A stretch of DNA of 64,000 nucleotides from Algoriphagus aquaeductus (GTDB lineage: Bacteria; Bacteroidota; Bacteroidia; Cytophagales; Cyclobacteriaceae): positions 62,001-126,000 of the forward strand of contig NZ_QKTX01000012.1 of the NCBI RefSeq assembly GCF_003253485.1, written 5' to 3'. Position numbers and translations under genes: made by a program. The notes beneath the pieces were generated by a model. That model saw nothing but the letters and a program-made list of their open reading frames with translations, did not search any database and was not told the origin of the DNA. Shown piece by piece: positions 42,552-50,671 of the stretch. The stretch's first letter is position 1. Each line of letters begins with the position of its first letter.

Positions 42552-43834
42552 GGTTTTTCTCGGGGGATAGTTTCCTGATGGGGATCGAGTGTAGGAAAGT
42601 TGAGCCGCTTCTCGAGCATAGCCTCCAGTTCCGGAGTAAGCAAATGCTCCATTTGTTCGGCTGATTCATGGACGTGATCAGGAGCGATATTCATGGACTC
42701 ATTGAGGTAGAGTTCCCACAATCGATGCAGACGGACGATACGCATGGCATCCGAAGTTCCTTTGGATGTAAGACTTATAAATAATTGATTTTTAATGATA
42801 AAGCCTTCTTTAAGTAAATCTTTGATTGATTGGTTTATTTGCACTTTTTGATAGGGGTAGAGCTCATAGATTTCCTCTATGGACAGTCCTTCTTTGTTTT
42901 CTTCCCTGGCTTTGTAGAGCGCTTTCATCAAGTGGTCTTTATGCGTTTTTCTCAGGTAGTTTTTTCTGGAAAAGTATCGGAAAATGATTCCACTTTTCGG
43001 AGAAAACATAAAGGAAAGCAAGGCTATCAGGGAAAGAAATACCACCACCCAGGGACCGGTGGGCATCTGAGGAATCACGAAGGAAATATAGGTGCCCAAT
43101 ATTCCCGAGACAATCGAAAAGGATGCCGCCAAAATCAAAAGCGGATGGAGTCGGTCGGTCCAGAATCTCGCCGCAGCACCTGGAGTAATCAGCAAAGCGG
43201 CCATCAAGACCACGCCTATCGCCTGTATCCCTATGACCACCGCAAGAATCATCAGGACATTGAATAGAAAGCGAATCGCCTCCATCGGAAAACCAATTGC
43301 TTTCCCATATTCCGGATCAAAGACCATCAGCCGAAATTCCTTCAGAAAAAGTGTCAATACCATAATTATGGTCAGGGATAATCCTCCGTAGATCATCAGG
43401 TCAGATTCGGAAATGCCGATGGCGTTTCCAAAAATAAAGGAGTTCAGGCCGGCGATCTCAGGATTGCCGGACTTCTGTAGACCTGTCAGCATCACGATTC
43501 CAACACCGAAAAACACCGAAAGGATGGTGGCAATGATGGTGTCCTCGCTCAACTTGGTGTTTTTCCTTAGCCAAGAACTCAGAAACGTGGCTAATGCTCC
43601 AGAAAGGAATGCGCCTGTAACAATGTAGACGGGGTTCTTTTCTCCCGCCAAAATGAACCCCAAACAGATTCCCGGTAATACCGCGTGGGAAATGGCATCA
43701 CCCAAAAGCGCTTTTTTATCCAGAAAAGAAAAGGTGCCGACATAAGCCGAACCGATTCCCAAGAGGGTAATGCCCAATACCACCCAGGTGATGGAAGGAT
43801 CCTGAAAAGTGAAGAAGTAGAGAAAGTCCTCCAT
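42548..43834 (-). CDS. Metal ABC permease fused to a DtxR/MntR-like C-terminal domain
   Basis: A 428-aa fusion. Residues 1-290 are an ABC-3 permease (SFLDKKALLGDAISHAVLPGICLGF; GVVLMAALLITPGAAARF). Residues about 300-428 resemble the DNA-binding and metal-sensing part of DtxR/MntR: a winged helix followed by RLHRLWELYL, DHVHESAEQMEHL and LNFPTLDPH. The separate regulator gene at 45535 has the matching motif set. The cytosolic tail could sense metal and gate transport, or bind DNA at the membrane; this is inference. Such fusions occur in Bacteroidota. Confidence 0.9.
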   Translation of the reverse strand: MEDFLYFFTFQDPSITWVVLGITLLGIGSAYVGTFSFLDKKALLGDAISHAVLPGICLGFILAGEKNPVYIVTGAFLSGALATFLSSWLRKNTKLSEDTIIATILSVFFGVGIVMLTGLQKSGNPEIAGLNSFIFGNAIGISESDLMIYGGLSLTIIMVLTLFLKEFRLMVFDPEYGKAIGFPMEAIRFLFNVLMILAVVIGIQAIGVVLMAALLITPGAAARFWTDRLHPLLILAASFSIVSGILGTYISFVIPQMPTGPWVVVFLSLIALLSFMFSPKSGIIFRYFSRKNYLRKTHKDHLMKALYKAREENKEGLSIEEIYELYPYQKVQINQSIKDLLKEGFIIKNQLFISLTSKGTSDAMRIVRLHRLWELYLNESMNIAPDHVHESAEQMEHLLTPELEAMLEKRLNFPTLDPHQETIPREKP

Positions 43835-43835
43835 A

Positions 43836-44624
43836 CTAGCTTTTGAGCGGGTTAAAGTCTTTGTTTCTGATCAGATCAGTGACTTTGGTAAGCAGGTTCA
43901 ATTTTCCGCCATAAGTCTTACGGAGCAAATCCTCCGTAATCACCAATTCCTTTGGACCCGAAGCCACGAGGTGCAGGTTGAGCATGATCACCCAATCGAA
44001 GAAGTTCATCGCAGAGTGAATGTCATGATGTACGACCAAGACCGTTTTGCCGGAATCAGCCATTTCCTTTAGCAATTGGAAAATGGCCGTTTCGGTGGCC
44101 ATGTCTACTCCCGCAAAGGGTTCGTCCATGAGGTATAAGTCTGCTTGCTGGGCCAATGCCCTGGCTATAAATACCCGCTGTTGCTGACCACCGGACAGTT
44201 CGGAAATCTGCCTTTTTAGAAATCCGGTCATTCCCACTTGTTCCAGGCATTGCATGGCGAGGTCTTTTTCCTTTTTTCCGGGTCTGCGAAAAAGACCCAA
44301 TTTCCCATAGGTCCCCATCATGACCACATCCAGCACCGAAGCGGGAAAATTCCAGTCTACCGACTCCCGCTGTGGCACGTAGCTGATTCGTGCCCGGACA
44401 TCATTCAGAGGTTTATCAAAAATCCTTACATAACCCGAAGTGGGAGGAATCAGCCCCATGATGGATTTGATCAGGGTGGATTTTCCAGCGCCGTTGGGAC
44501 CAAGGATTCCCACAAGCTTTCCGGAGGGAAGGCTCAAGTCCACATTCCAAAGTACCGGATTTTGATCATAGCTGACCGTAAGGTCATGGATTTCCAACAC
44601 TGGATTTTCTACTTGGGTGATCAT
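43836..44624 (-). CDS. Metal ABC transporter ATP-binding protein
   Basis: A 262-aa ATPase with Walker A GPNGAGKST, signature LSGGQQQR, Walker B DLYLMDEPFAGVD and the switch His in VVHHDIH. It energises the two ABC-3 permeases encoded downstream (one base gap to the first). It overlaps the binding-protein gene by 4 bp. Family: MntA/ZnuC-like; the metal is inferred from the operon. Confidence 0.94.
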   Translation of the reverse strand: MITQVENPVLEIHDLTVSYDQNPVLWNVDLSLPSGKLVGILGPNGAGKSTLIKSIMGLIPPTSGYVRIFDKPLNDVRARISYVPQRESVDWNFPASVLDVVMMGTYGKLGLFRRPGKKEKDLAMQCLEQVGMTGFLKRQISELSGGQQQRVFIARALAQQADLYLMDEPFAGVDMATETAIFQLLKEMADSGKTVLVVHHDIHSAMNFFDWVIMLNLHLVASGPKELVITEDLLRKTYGGKLNLLTKVTDLIRNKDFNPLKS

Positions 44625-45538
44625 GGCAATAGGTTTTGGTATATGATATTGAGGTTGGTAGAAAACATCCCCAGGTAGGTTCCCGCAGGAGTGTCGGGGG
44701 CATCAAGGCTGTCGGTGTAGAGCGGACCGGCCAACTGAACAAGTTGATTTTTTTCAGCAGCTCCGTTAGCCACAGCCTTGAGTGCCTTGGGAGAAATGGT
44801 CTGTTCGGCGAAAATGGCCTTAACCTGATGCTCCTGGATAATCTGGATCAACTCGGTCAAATCCCGAAGTCCGGGTTCGCTCAAGGTGGAGAGTCCCTGA
44901 AGTGAGTACACTTCTAGACCATAAGCTTTTCCAAAATAAGCGAAGGCATCGTGTGCGGTAACCAACACCTGATTTTTTGACTTCAATTCATTGACTTTGG
45001 TTCTGGTCTCTTGTTCAAGGTTTTTCAATTTCTGAAAGTACACTTCTGAATTGGATTCAATGATTGACTTCCATTCAGGTTTCCATTGGATAAGTTCTTT
45101 GCTCGCATGGGTTAAGGCTTTTGACCAAAGGTTAATATCAAACCAGATGTGGGGATCCACACTATGAGCTTCGGGTCCTGATCGAATCAGGTCAGTTTGG
45201 GGAATTCCATCGGAGGCATCGATCAGATTTTGTCTGAGAGTCAACTTTTCAAAAATCTCCGTCATCTTGCCTTCGAGGTACAATCCGTGGTAAACCACCA
45301 AGTCCGCACTGGTCAAAAGATCAAGATCCCGGACGGAAGCCTTGTATAAATGTGGGTCAACTCCTGCGGGCATCAGCGCGATGACTTCTGCTTTTTCACC
45401 CACCAGATTTTGGATGCCATCAGCCAAAATACTGGTAGTGGCGACGATTAGGGGTTTTTCTCTCTGGGTATCCGATGCAGGTTTACAGGCTCCGAAGAGA
45501 AGTAAAACGAATAGAAAAAATGTCAATGCTCTGCTCAT
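44621..45538 (-). CDS. Metal ABC transporter substrate-binding lipoprotein (TroA/ZnuA-like)
   Basis: A 305-aa cluster A-I binding protein with lipobox LFGAC (Cys18). Likely metal ligands: His in GVDPHLYKAS, His in SVDPHIWFDINLW and Glu in IFAEQT; the Asp ligand near the C-terminus is in TDSLDAP. The His/Asp-rich loop of high-affinity ZnuA is absent, which favours Mn or Fe. It overlaps the regulator gene (4 bp) and the ATPase gene (4 bp). Confidence 0.92.
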   Translation of the reverse strand: MSRALTFFLFVLLLFGACKPASDTQREKPLIVATTSILADGIQNLVGEKAEVIALMPAGVDPHLYKASVRDLDLLTSADLVVYHGLYLEGKMTEIFEKLTLRQNLIDASDGIPQTDLIRSGPEAHSVDPHIWFDINLWSKALTHASKELIQWKPEWKSIIESNSEVYFQKLKNLEQETRTKVNELKSKNQVLVTAHDAFAYFGKAYGLEVYSLQGLSTLSEPGLRDLTELIQIIQEHQVKAIFAEQTISPKALKAVANGAAEKNQLVQLAGPLYTDSLDAPDTPAGTYLGMFSTNLNIIYQNLLP

Positions 45539-46197
45539 GACTGGAGTACCAGAATATTGCTTGCTACATCTTTGGACATGAAAAGTGTCTTTTTCTGATC
45601 GACCAGGATTTCCAGTGAACCGTCAAATTCGACTTTGTCCAACACTTTGATCCGAGCACCGATGTAGGCACCCACTTTATCCAAATAGCGGAGAAAAGCA
45701 GCAGAACTGTCCTTAACCGCTACAATTTGCCCAGTTTGGTCCACATCCATTTCATTGAGCTGGACCCTGGGTCTAGACCTTACATCCCCAAATTCATCGG
45801 GAATGGGATCGCCGTGGGGATCAAACTTCGGAAAGTTGAGATAGGCATCCAGACGCTGGATTAATAAAGGAGATTGGATGTGCTCGAGCTGCTCCGCTAC
45901 TTCGTGTACTTCGTCCCAGGCAAAGTTGAGTTTTTCCACCAAAAAGACTTCCCATAGTCGGTGCTTTCGGATCGTCTGTAAGGCATAGCGCTTTCCCGTT
46001 TCTGTGATTTGGAGACCATAATATTTTCGGTATTCGATCACTTCTTTTTCTCCCAGTTTTCGGAGCATGTCACTTACCGAAGCAGGCTTGGTGTTGATCT
46101 CCGCCGCGATGTCATTGGTGGATACACTTTTTTTTCCTCCATCGGAGAGGTGATAGATCGCTTTCAGGTAATTCTCTTCTGCAACTGTCAAATCCAT
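45535..46197 (-). CDS. DtxR/MntR-family metal-dependent repressor with FeoA tail
   Basis: A repressor of 220 aa when started at the ATG at 46197 (MDLTVAEENYLKAIYHL). The frame continues to an ATG at 46221, but that overlaps the -7 box, so the inner start is preferred. Domains: winged helix (1-65), metal-binding/dimer domain with RKHRLWEVFLVEKLNF, HEVAEQLEHI and LNFPKFDPHGDP, and a C-terminal SH3/FeoA-like domain (145-220). It heads the operon it should control. Mn(II) or Fe(II) would be the co-repressor. Confidence 0.92.
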   Translation of the reverse strand: MDLTVAEENYLKAIYHLSDGGKKSVSTNDIAAEINTKPASVSDMLRKLGEKEVIEYRKYYGLQITETGKRYALQTIRKHRLWEVFLVEKLNFAWDEVHEVAEQLEHIQSPLLIQRLDAYLNFPKFDPHGDPIPDEFGDVRSRPRVQLNEMDVDQTGQIVAVKDSSAAFLRYLDKVGAYIGARIKVLDKVEFDGSLEILVDQKKTLFMSKDVASNILVLQS

Positions 46198-46218
46198 AGC
46201 TAGCTCAAAATTATGAGT

Positions 46219-46249
46219 CAAATATAAAAATTAAATTAGATATATCTAA
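46219..46249 (-). promoter_or_regulatory. Promoter and MntR-like operator of the metal operon
   Basis: On the minus strand TATATTTG (46226-46219) fits the TANNTTTG -7 box. Ten bases upstream lies the perfect 14-bp palindrome TTAGATATATCTAA (46236-46249), placed in the promoter where a DtxR-type repressor would bind. Confidence 0.65.
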
Positions 46250-46520
46250 AAATAAATTTCATAAAAGCTAAATCACCTGTGGAAAACCCAAAAATAACTG
46301 TGTTTTCAAATTTAGGTTTGGCTAAAAATAAATTTAGACTACATCATAAAATGGATTAACTATCACTATTTCAGTAGAATATAAAATTGATCTTTGGTTA
46401 AAATGATCACCAAGAGATGAGAAACCCGAGTTTCCATTTTCCGGATTTGAGTGTAAAAAATAGGGGAGTGGTGGATAAGTTTTCACACTTTTCCACTTGG
46501 GAAGGAAAAATCAAAAGGTT
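46250..46520. other. AT-rich spacer upstream of the metal operon
   Basis: About 270 bp between the regulator promoter and the glycosyltransferase stop codon. I see no open frame, RNA gene or strong terminator. A half-site-like TTTAGACTA occurs near 46335. Confidence 0.4.
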
Positions 46521-47648
46521 TTAAGACAGGAGATTTTGGATAGCTTCTTGAAAATGAAGCTTTTCAGTTTTCCACAATACCGATTCAGGTACCGGTGTGG
46601 AAAAGTAGGTTAGGCTCAAAAACTGTTGAAAAGTGGCTAAAGCTTGATCAGTCTGCTGGAAATCGACCGAGAAGCCTCCGGTGAAATTATGGTAAAATTT
46701 TTCCCATTTCGGGTTGGGAGTCATCAGCACAGGAATGCCCAAAGCGGCACATTCAAAGAGCTTGGTGGGCATTTTTTCCCGGATTGCGGGCTGGATTTGA
46801 TAGGGTAGGATTGCCGCTTGAGCGCTTCTCAAGACTTCTTGGATTTGATCGTGCGGGATCGGCAGATCCGAAATCACCAAATGGATTTGGTCATATTTAG
46901 CGGCTTCCTGATGGAGTTGCCTTTGATAAGCTGGGATGGGACAATGCCCGATTATGGTCAGCTGGAAATGAGGATAGGCTTCGAGAAGTTTTTGAAACCA
47001 AGTCAAACCTTCCCATGTGCCAAAGGAAGGGGAAAGAGTGCCTGTAATGCAGAAATGAATCGGTAAACTTGGGTCAAGTCTAATATTCCTGACCGCTCGA
47101 ATATTCCCTTGATACTTGTTTTCCAATATCAGAAAGGGACGTTTCATCGGCATTTCGGTTTGGTAGCACTTTTCCGCAAGAAGGAATAAATCAATGCCCG
47201 GAACCTGTTCAGCTTTTCGGATTAGCCAACCGATCAGCTTTTTTTTTCTAACCGAAAGACTCGGGTTTAAATCCAGGTTTCGCTGATAATTTTCCTGGAC
47301 ATCAAACACGAACCTGTAACCAATTAAGGGCTTTAAGAGGGAGGCTAGGGGAAGGTATTCATAGGTGCAGCATATCAAAAGTTTGGGCTTGATTTGAATC
47401 AATCTCCAGACAAACCTAAACTGGGCCCATATCCGGTCCCACTTGGCTCTGAAATGGCTCATAGAAGAAAAGAATCGGATTTTGGAGTCGAATTCGGGCT
47501 TTTCCGAAGAAAAACCTATGATGTTTAGGCTGTATTTATTTGTTTCGCCCAGCGAAAGGGCCAGCTTTTGAAAGACACGAACATCCTTAATGGGCTTCAA
47601 CGTTGAAGCGATTACCACAGGAATCAAATTGGCCCCATCAAGACTCAT
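46521..47648 (-). CDS. Glycosyltransferase, GT4-like
   Basis: A 375-aa GT-B-fold protein: an N-terminal acceptor domain (PVVIASTLKPIKDVRVFQK) and a C-terminal donor domain with FCITGTLSPSFGTWEGL, LTIIGHCPIP and the KLFECAALGIPVLMTPNP segment that binds the nucleotide sugar. A glycan or lipid acceptor cannot be named. It is a lone gene diverging from dapD with only 21 bp between the start codons, so their promoters must overlap the opposite coding regions. Confidence 0.85.
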   Translation of the reverse strand: MSLDGANLIPVVIASTLKPIKDVRVFQKLALSLGETNKYSLNIIGFSSEKPEFDSKIRFFSSMSHFRAKWDRIWAQFRFVWRLIQIKPKLLICCTYEYLPLASLLKPLIGYRFVFDVQENYQRNLDLNPSLSVRKKKLIGWLIRKAEQVPGIDLFLLAEKCYQTEMPMKRPFLILENKYQGNIRAVRNIRLDPSLPIHFCITGTLSPSFGTWEGLTWFQKLLEAYPHFQLTIIGHCPIPAYQRQLHQEAAKYDQIHLVISDLPIPHDQIQEVLRSAQAAILPYQIQPAIREKMPTKLFECAALGIPVLMTPNPKWEKFYHNFTGGFSVDFQQTDQALATFQQFLSLTYFSTPVPESVLWKTEKLHFQEAIQNLLS

Positions 47649-47669
47649 AAACGAAACTAAATAAATCTA

Positions 47670-48485
47670 ATGGAACTCAAAACGATCATTGAGAACGCCT
47701 GGGAAAACAGGGAATTGCTCAAAGAAAAAGAAACCGAAATCGCCATCAAGACCATTATCGCAGATTTGGATGCCGGTCGGTTGAGAGTGGCTGAACCTAC
47801 CGAAGATGGAAATTGGAAAGTCAACGATTGGGTGAAGAAGGCGGTGATCCTTTATTTCCCCATCCAGAAGATGCAGACCATAGAAGTTGGACCGTTTGAA
47901 TTTCACGATAAGATGGCTCTGAAAACCAACTATGCCAAGCAAGGCGTGAGAGTAGTTCCTCATGCAGTGGCCCGCTATGGAGCCTATCTGGCAAGCGGAG
48001 TGGTGATGATGCCAAGTTATGTTAATATCGGAGCCTATGTGGACAGTGGCACGATGGTTGATACCTGGGCTACCGTCGGATCTTGTGCGCAGATCGGCAA
48101 AAACGTTCATTTGAGTGGAGGTGTAGGAATAGGAGGAGTATTGGAACCTGTTCAGGCTGCCCCGGTGATTGTAGAAGACGGAGCCTTTATCGGCAGCCGC
48201 GCCATCATCGTAGAGGGAGTTAGAATAGGAAAGGAAGCCGTAATCGGAGCGGGAGTTACGCTCACTGCGAGTTCAAAAATTATCGACGTGACAGGTTCTG
48301 AACCTGTAGAATATAAAGGATACGTGCCACCTCGCTCCGTGGTCATACCAGGGTCCATTTCCAAAAACTTTCCTTCAGGGACTTTCCAAGTTCCCTGTGC
48401 CTTGATCATCGGTCAGCGAAAGGCTTCCACGGATCTTAAAACATCCCTCAATGACGCGCTCAGAGAAAACAATGTAGCAGTCTAA
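47670..48485 (+). CDS. dapD: 2,3,4,5-tetrahydropyridine-2,6-dicarboxylate N-succinyltransferase
   Basis: A 271-aa trimeric hexapeptide-repeat enzyme of lysine/diaminopimelate synthesis, transferring succinyl from CoA. The left-handed beta-helix is clear (GAYLASGVVMMPSYVNIGAYVDSG; ATVGSCAQIGKNVHLSGGVG), with the usual N-terminal helical domain (LKTIIENAWENRELL) and C-terminal tail. Length is normal. Confidence 0.96.
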   Translation: MELKTIIENAWENRELLKEKETEIAIKTIIADLDAGRLRVAEPTEDGNWKVNDWVKKAVILYFPIQKMQTIEVGPFEFHDKMALKTNYAKQGVRVVPHAVARYGAYLASGVVMMPSYVNIGAYVDSGTMVDTWATVGSCAQIGKNVHLSGGVGIGGVLEPVQAAPVIVEDGAFIGSRAIIVEGVRIGKEAVIGAGVTLTASSKIIDVTGSEPVEYKGYVPPRSVVIPGSISKNFPSGTFQVPCALIIGQRKASTDLKTSLNDALRENNVAV

Positions 48486-48575
48486 TTCAGCTCACCAAAA
48501 GCTTTCGAATCGCTGGAAAATGAAAACTTCAGAATCGATCAAGATTTCAGGTGACTGTTGTAAAACAATTAAACA

Positions 48576-49178
48576 ATGAAAATCTTAAGTAAAGTGATTC
48601 TAGTACCTGTTATCGCAGGTACTTTATTCGCCTGTTCTGAACAGAAGTCAAATCCAGCCGATCGATATTTTGAGAAGGGCCAATACGAATTGGCTGCCCA
48701 GAAGTATTCTGATAACCTGAAAAATAAACCCTCAGATGTCAAGCTGCTTTTTGGCAGGGGCAGATCATATCAGGAGCTTGGGATGTTGGCTGAAGCTCAA
48801 TCGGACTTTGAAGCTGCACTTTCTCAAGATCCAAACAACTTTCAGGTATTGTTGAGTTTATCGGCGATTCAACTGGAGCAGAAAAATTATGCGAGTGCCT
48901 TGCTCTATGCCACCAAAGCTGAGGAAATTTCAGGGGCTCCCGCTATGGCGTCCTTTTTGAAAGGAAGAGCGCTGCATCAGTTGGGTATGCCTGAGGATGC
49001 GCTCAAGGCTTATGGACGCGCCATACAGATTGATAAAGATTTCGGACAGGCTTATTACAACAGGGGAATGCTAAAAGTGGCATTGGAAAGAAAGAAACAG
49101 GCTTGCGAAGATTTCAAGCTTGCTTCGGTACTTGACTATCCTGGAGCGGCTGAGTCCTTGGCAAAATATTGTAAATGA
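48576..49178 (+). CDS. TPR-repeat lipoprotein
   Basis: A 200-aa lipoprotein (Cys20 in LFACSEQ) with five consecutive tetratricopeptide repeats from about residue 28 (YFEKGQYELAAQKYSDNLKN; AEAQSDFEAALSQDP; ALKAYGRAIQIDK). TPR arrays mediate protein contacts; here probably in the periplasm or at the inner face of the outer membrane. No partner is evident from the neighbours. Confidence 0.85.
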   Translation: MKILSKVILVPVIAGTLFACSEQKSNPADRYFEKGQYELAAQKYSDNLKNKPSDVKLLFGRGRSYQELGMLAEAQSDFEAALSQDPNNFQVLLSLSAIQLEQKNYASALLYATKAEEISGAPAMASFLKGRALHQLGMPEDALKAYGRAIQIDKDFGQAYYNRGMLKVALERKKQACEDFKLASVLDYPGAAESLAKYCK

Positions 49179-49225
49179 TAATTCAAAGTGTAGGGATCTA
49201 CGCTTCCTGAATCTGAAAATAAAAT

Positions 49226-49268
49226 CTGCCTCAATTCAGAAAATTACTTCTGTGTTGAGGCAGTTTTT
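49226..49268. terminator. Bidirectional terminator between convergent genes
   Basis: CTGCCTCAA (49226-49234) pairs with TTGAGGCAG (49255-49263) with an inner CAGAA/TTCTG stem, followed by T5 on the plus strand and a T-rich run on the minus strand. Confidence 0.85.
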
Positions 49269-49285
49269 ATTGGTAAGGGATGGTT

Positions 49286-49993
49286 TTAATTTTTGGGATT
49301 TGAATCATGTTCGTGAGGAAGGTGATCACAGAGAGCATCAGAGGGGAGCTTTCCCGAACCATTGCACGTTTTACATTCGCTGATTTCCTTTCCGCTTCCT
49401 TCGCATTCCGGGCAGGTTAGTCTTCCCTTTCCAGCACATCGCTCACATTCGAAAAATTCCACAATGTTGAAGACATTGACTTTTTTTATCATTCCGGTGG
49501 CACCACATCTACTGCATCCTACGATTCCTTTAGATTTGCAATACGAGCAGGTTTGTTCGATTTGCTTTTTCCCTTCACATGTAAAGCAGGAATGAAATCT
49601 GTAGCCTCTTCTGTCGCAAAGTTGACAAGATTGAATCTTTGCAAGTGGTTCTTTGAGTTTCTCTTTGAGTTGTGAAGCTCCCTGATAATTCTGTCCATTA
49701 AAGCCGGTCAGCTCCAGGTATTTGTTGAGGAAATTATTGCTATTGTCAAATTGCCCAAGCTCAAACAGGGTTTCTGAAAAGTAATAAGGCATTTCATCCG
49801 GAAGCGGAAGACCAGAATCTATCAGGTTACGAAAAATCGAATTTGCAGTCTGGTAATCTTTTCGCTCCATGGCAGCAAGAGCACCTTTCATCCAACGGTC
49901 GGTTTGACCCAAGTTTACCTGTGAGAAGGCTTGGAATGAAAAGAGAAGAAAGAGAAGGGCGAAGGTGGGTTTGGCTAAGAAATGTGCGTGCAC
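49286..49993 (-). CDS. Exported CxxCxGxG zinc-finger (DnaJ-like) protein
   Basis: A 235-aa protein with a GTG start and a signal peptide (cleaved near FQAFSQ). After a short TPR-like helical part (residues 30-105) comes a cysteine-rich region with six to seven CxxC pairs (CQLCDRRG, CFTCEGK, CSYCKSKG, CSRCGATG, CERCAGKG, CPECEGSG, CKTCNGSG), as in the DnaJ zinc domain, but there is no J domain. It may be an extracytoplasmic chaperone-like or assembly protein; function unknown. Confidence 0.75.
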   Translation of the reverse strand: MHAHFLAKPTFALLFLLFSFQAFSQVNLGQTDRWMKGALAAMERKDYQTANSIFRNLIDSGLPLPDEMPYYFSETLFELGQFDNSNNFLNKYLELTGFNGQNYQGASQLKEKLKEPLAKIQSCQLCDRRGYRFHSCFTCEGKKQIEQTCSYCKSKGIVGCSRCGATGMIKKVNVFNIVEFFECERCAGKGRLTCPECEGSGKEISECKTCNGSGKLPSDALCDHLPHEHDSNPKN

Positions 49994-50183
49994 TGGAAAA
50001 CACTTTTGTTCAGCAATTAACTTACAAGTTTTGATTCCTTCAAGTTAAATATTGTATGCGGATTCAAAAAAATGAAAACGCACCCATTTATTTCCTTCCT
50101 TTTCAGTAAATTTATACCGCTTTCAAAAATTAACCTATCTCGATTTTTACTCACACTAAACAACTTAACTTAAAAAACGAATT

Positions 50184-50591
50184 ATGGGAAAATCAATCAC
50201 AATGATCGAAGGAATCGGTGAAGTGTATCAAGGTAAACTTGCAAATGCCGGTATCAGCACCGTAGAAGGGCTATTGGAAAAGGGTGCGACCCGTTCGGGT
50301 CGAAAAGCAATCGCTGAGGCATCAGGTATCGATGAAGGTCGAATTTTAGATTGGGTCAATATGGCTGATTTGTTCAGAATTAACGGAGTAGCCAGCCAGT
50401 TTGCCGAGTTACTCAAGGCCGCTGGAGTAGATACAGTCAAGGAATTGAGAACCAGAAATCCAGAAAACCTTCATGCTGCTCTGACCAAAACCCAAGAAGA
50501 AAAAGGACTGACCCGAGTGGTGCCCCCCCTGTCCAAAGTGGAAGACTTTATTGCCCAAGCAAAGGCTCTGGAACCCATGGTAACGTATTGA
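50184..50591 (+). CDS. DUF4332 helix-hairpin-helix protein
   Basis: A 135-aa protein of two helix-hairpin-helix-like repeats (IEGIGEVYQGKLANAGISTVEGLL and LFRINGVASQFAELLKAAGVDTV), matching DUF4332. Such repeats bind DNA non-specifically, so a nucleoid or repair role is possible. It is monocistronic with its own terminator. Confidence 0.85.
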   Translation: MGKSITMIEGIGEVYQGKLANAGISTVEGLLEKGATRSGRKAIAEASGIDEGRILDWVNMADLFRINGVASQFAELLKAAGVDTVKELRTRNPENLHAALTKTQEEKGLTRVVPPLSKVEDFIAQAKALEPMVTY

Positions 50592-50616
50592 TTTCAGGCT
50601 ATTGCTAAAATTTATA

Positions 50617-50643
50617 AACCTTGAGGCAACTCAAGGTTTTTTT
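50617..50643 (+). terminator. Terminator of the DUF4332 gene
   Basis: AACCTTGAG (50617-50625), loop GCAA, CTCAAGGTT (50630-50638), then a run of T: perfect 9-bp stem, 26 bp after the stop. Confidence 0.92.
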
Positions 50644-50671
50644 GTAGTTTGAGCCTCAAAGCTTTTTCAAA

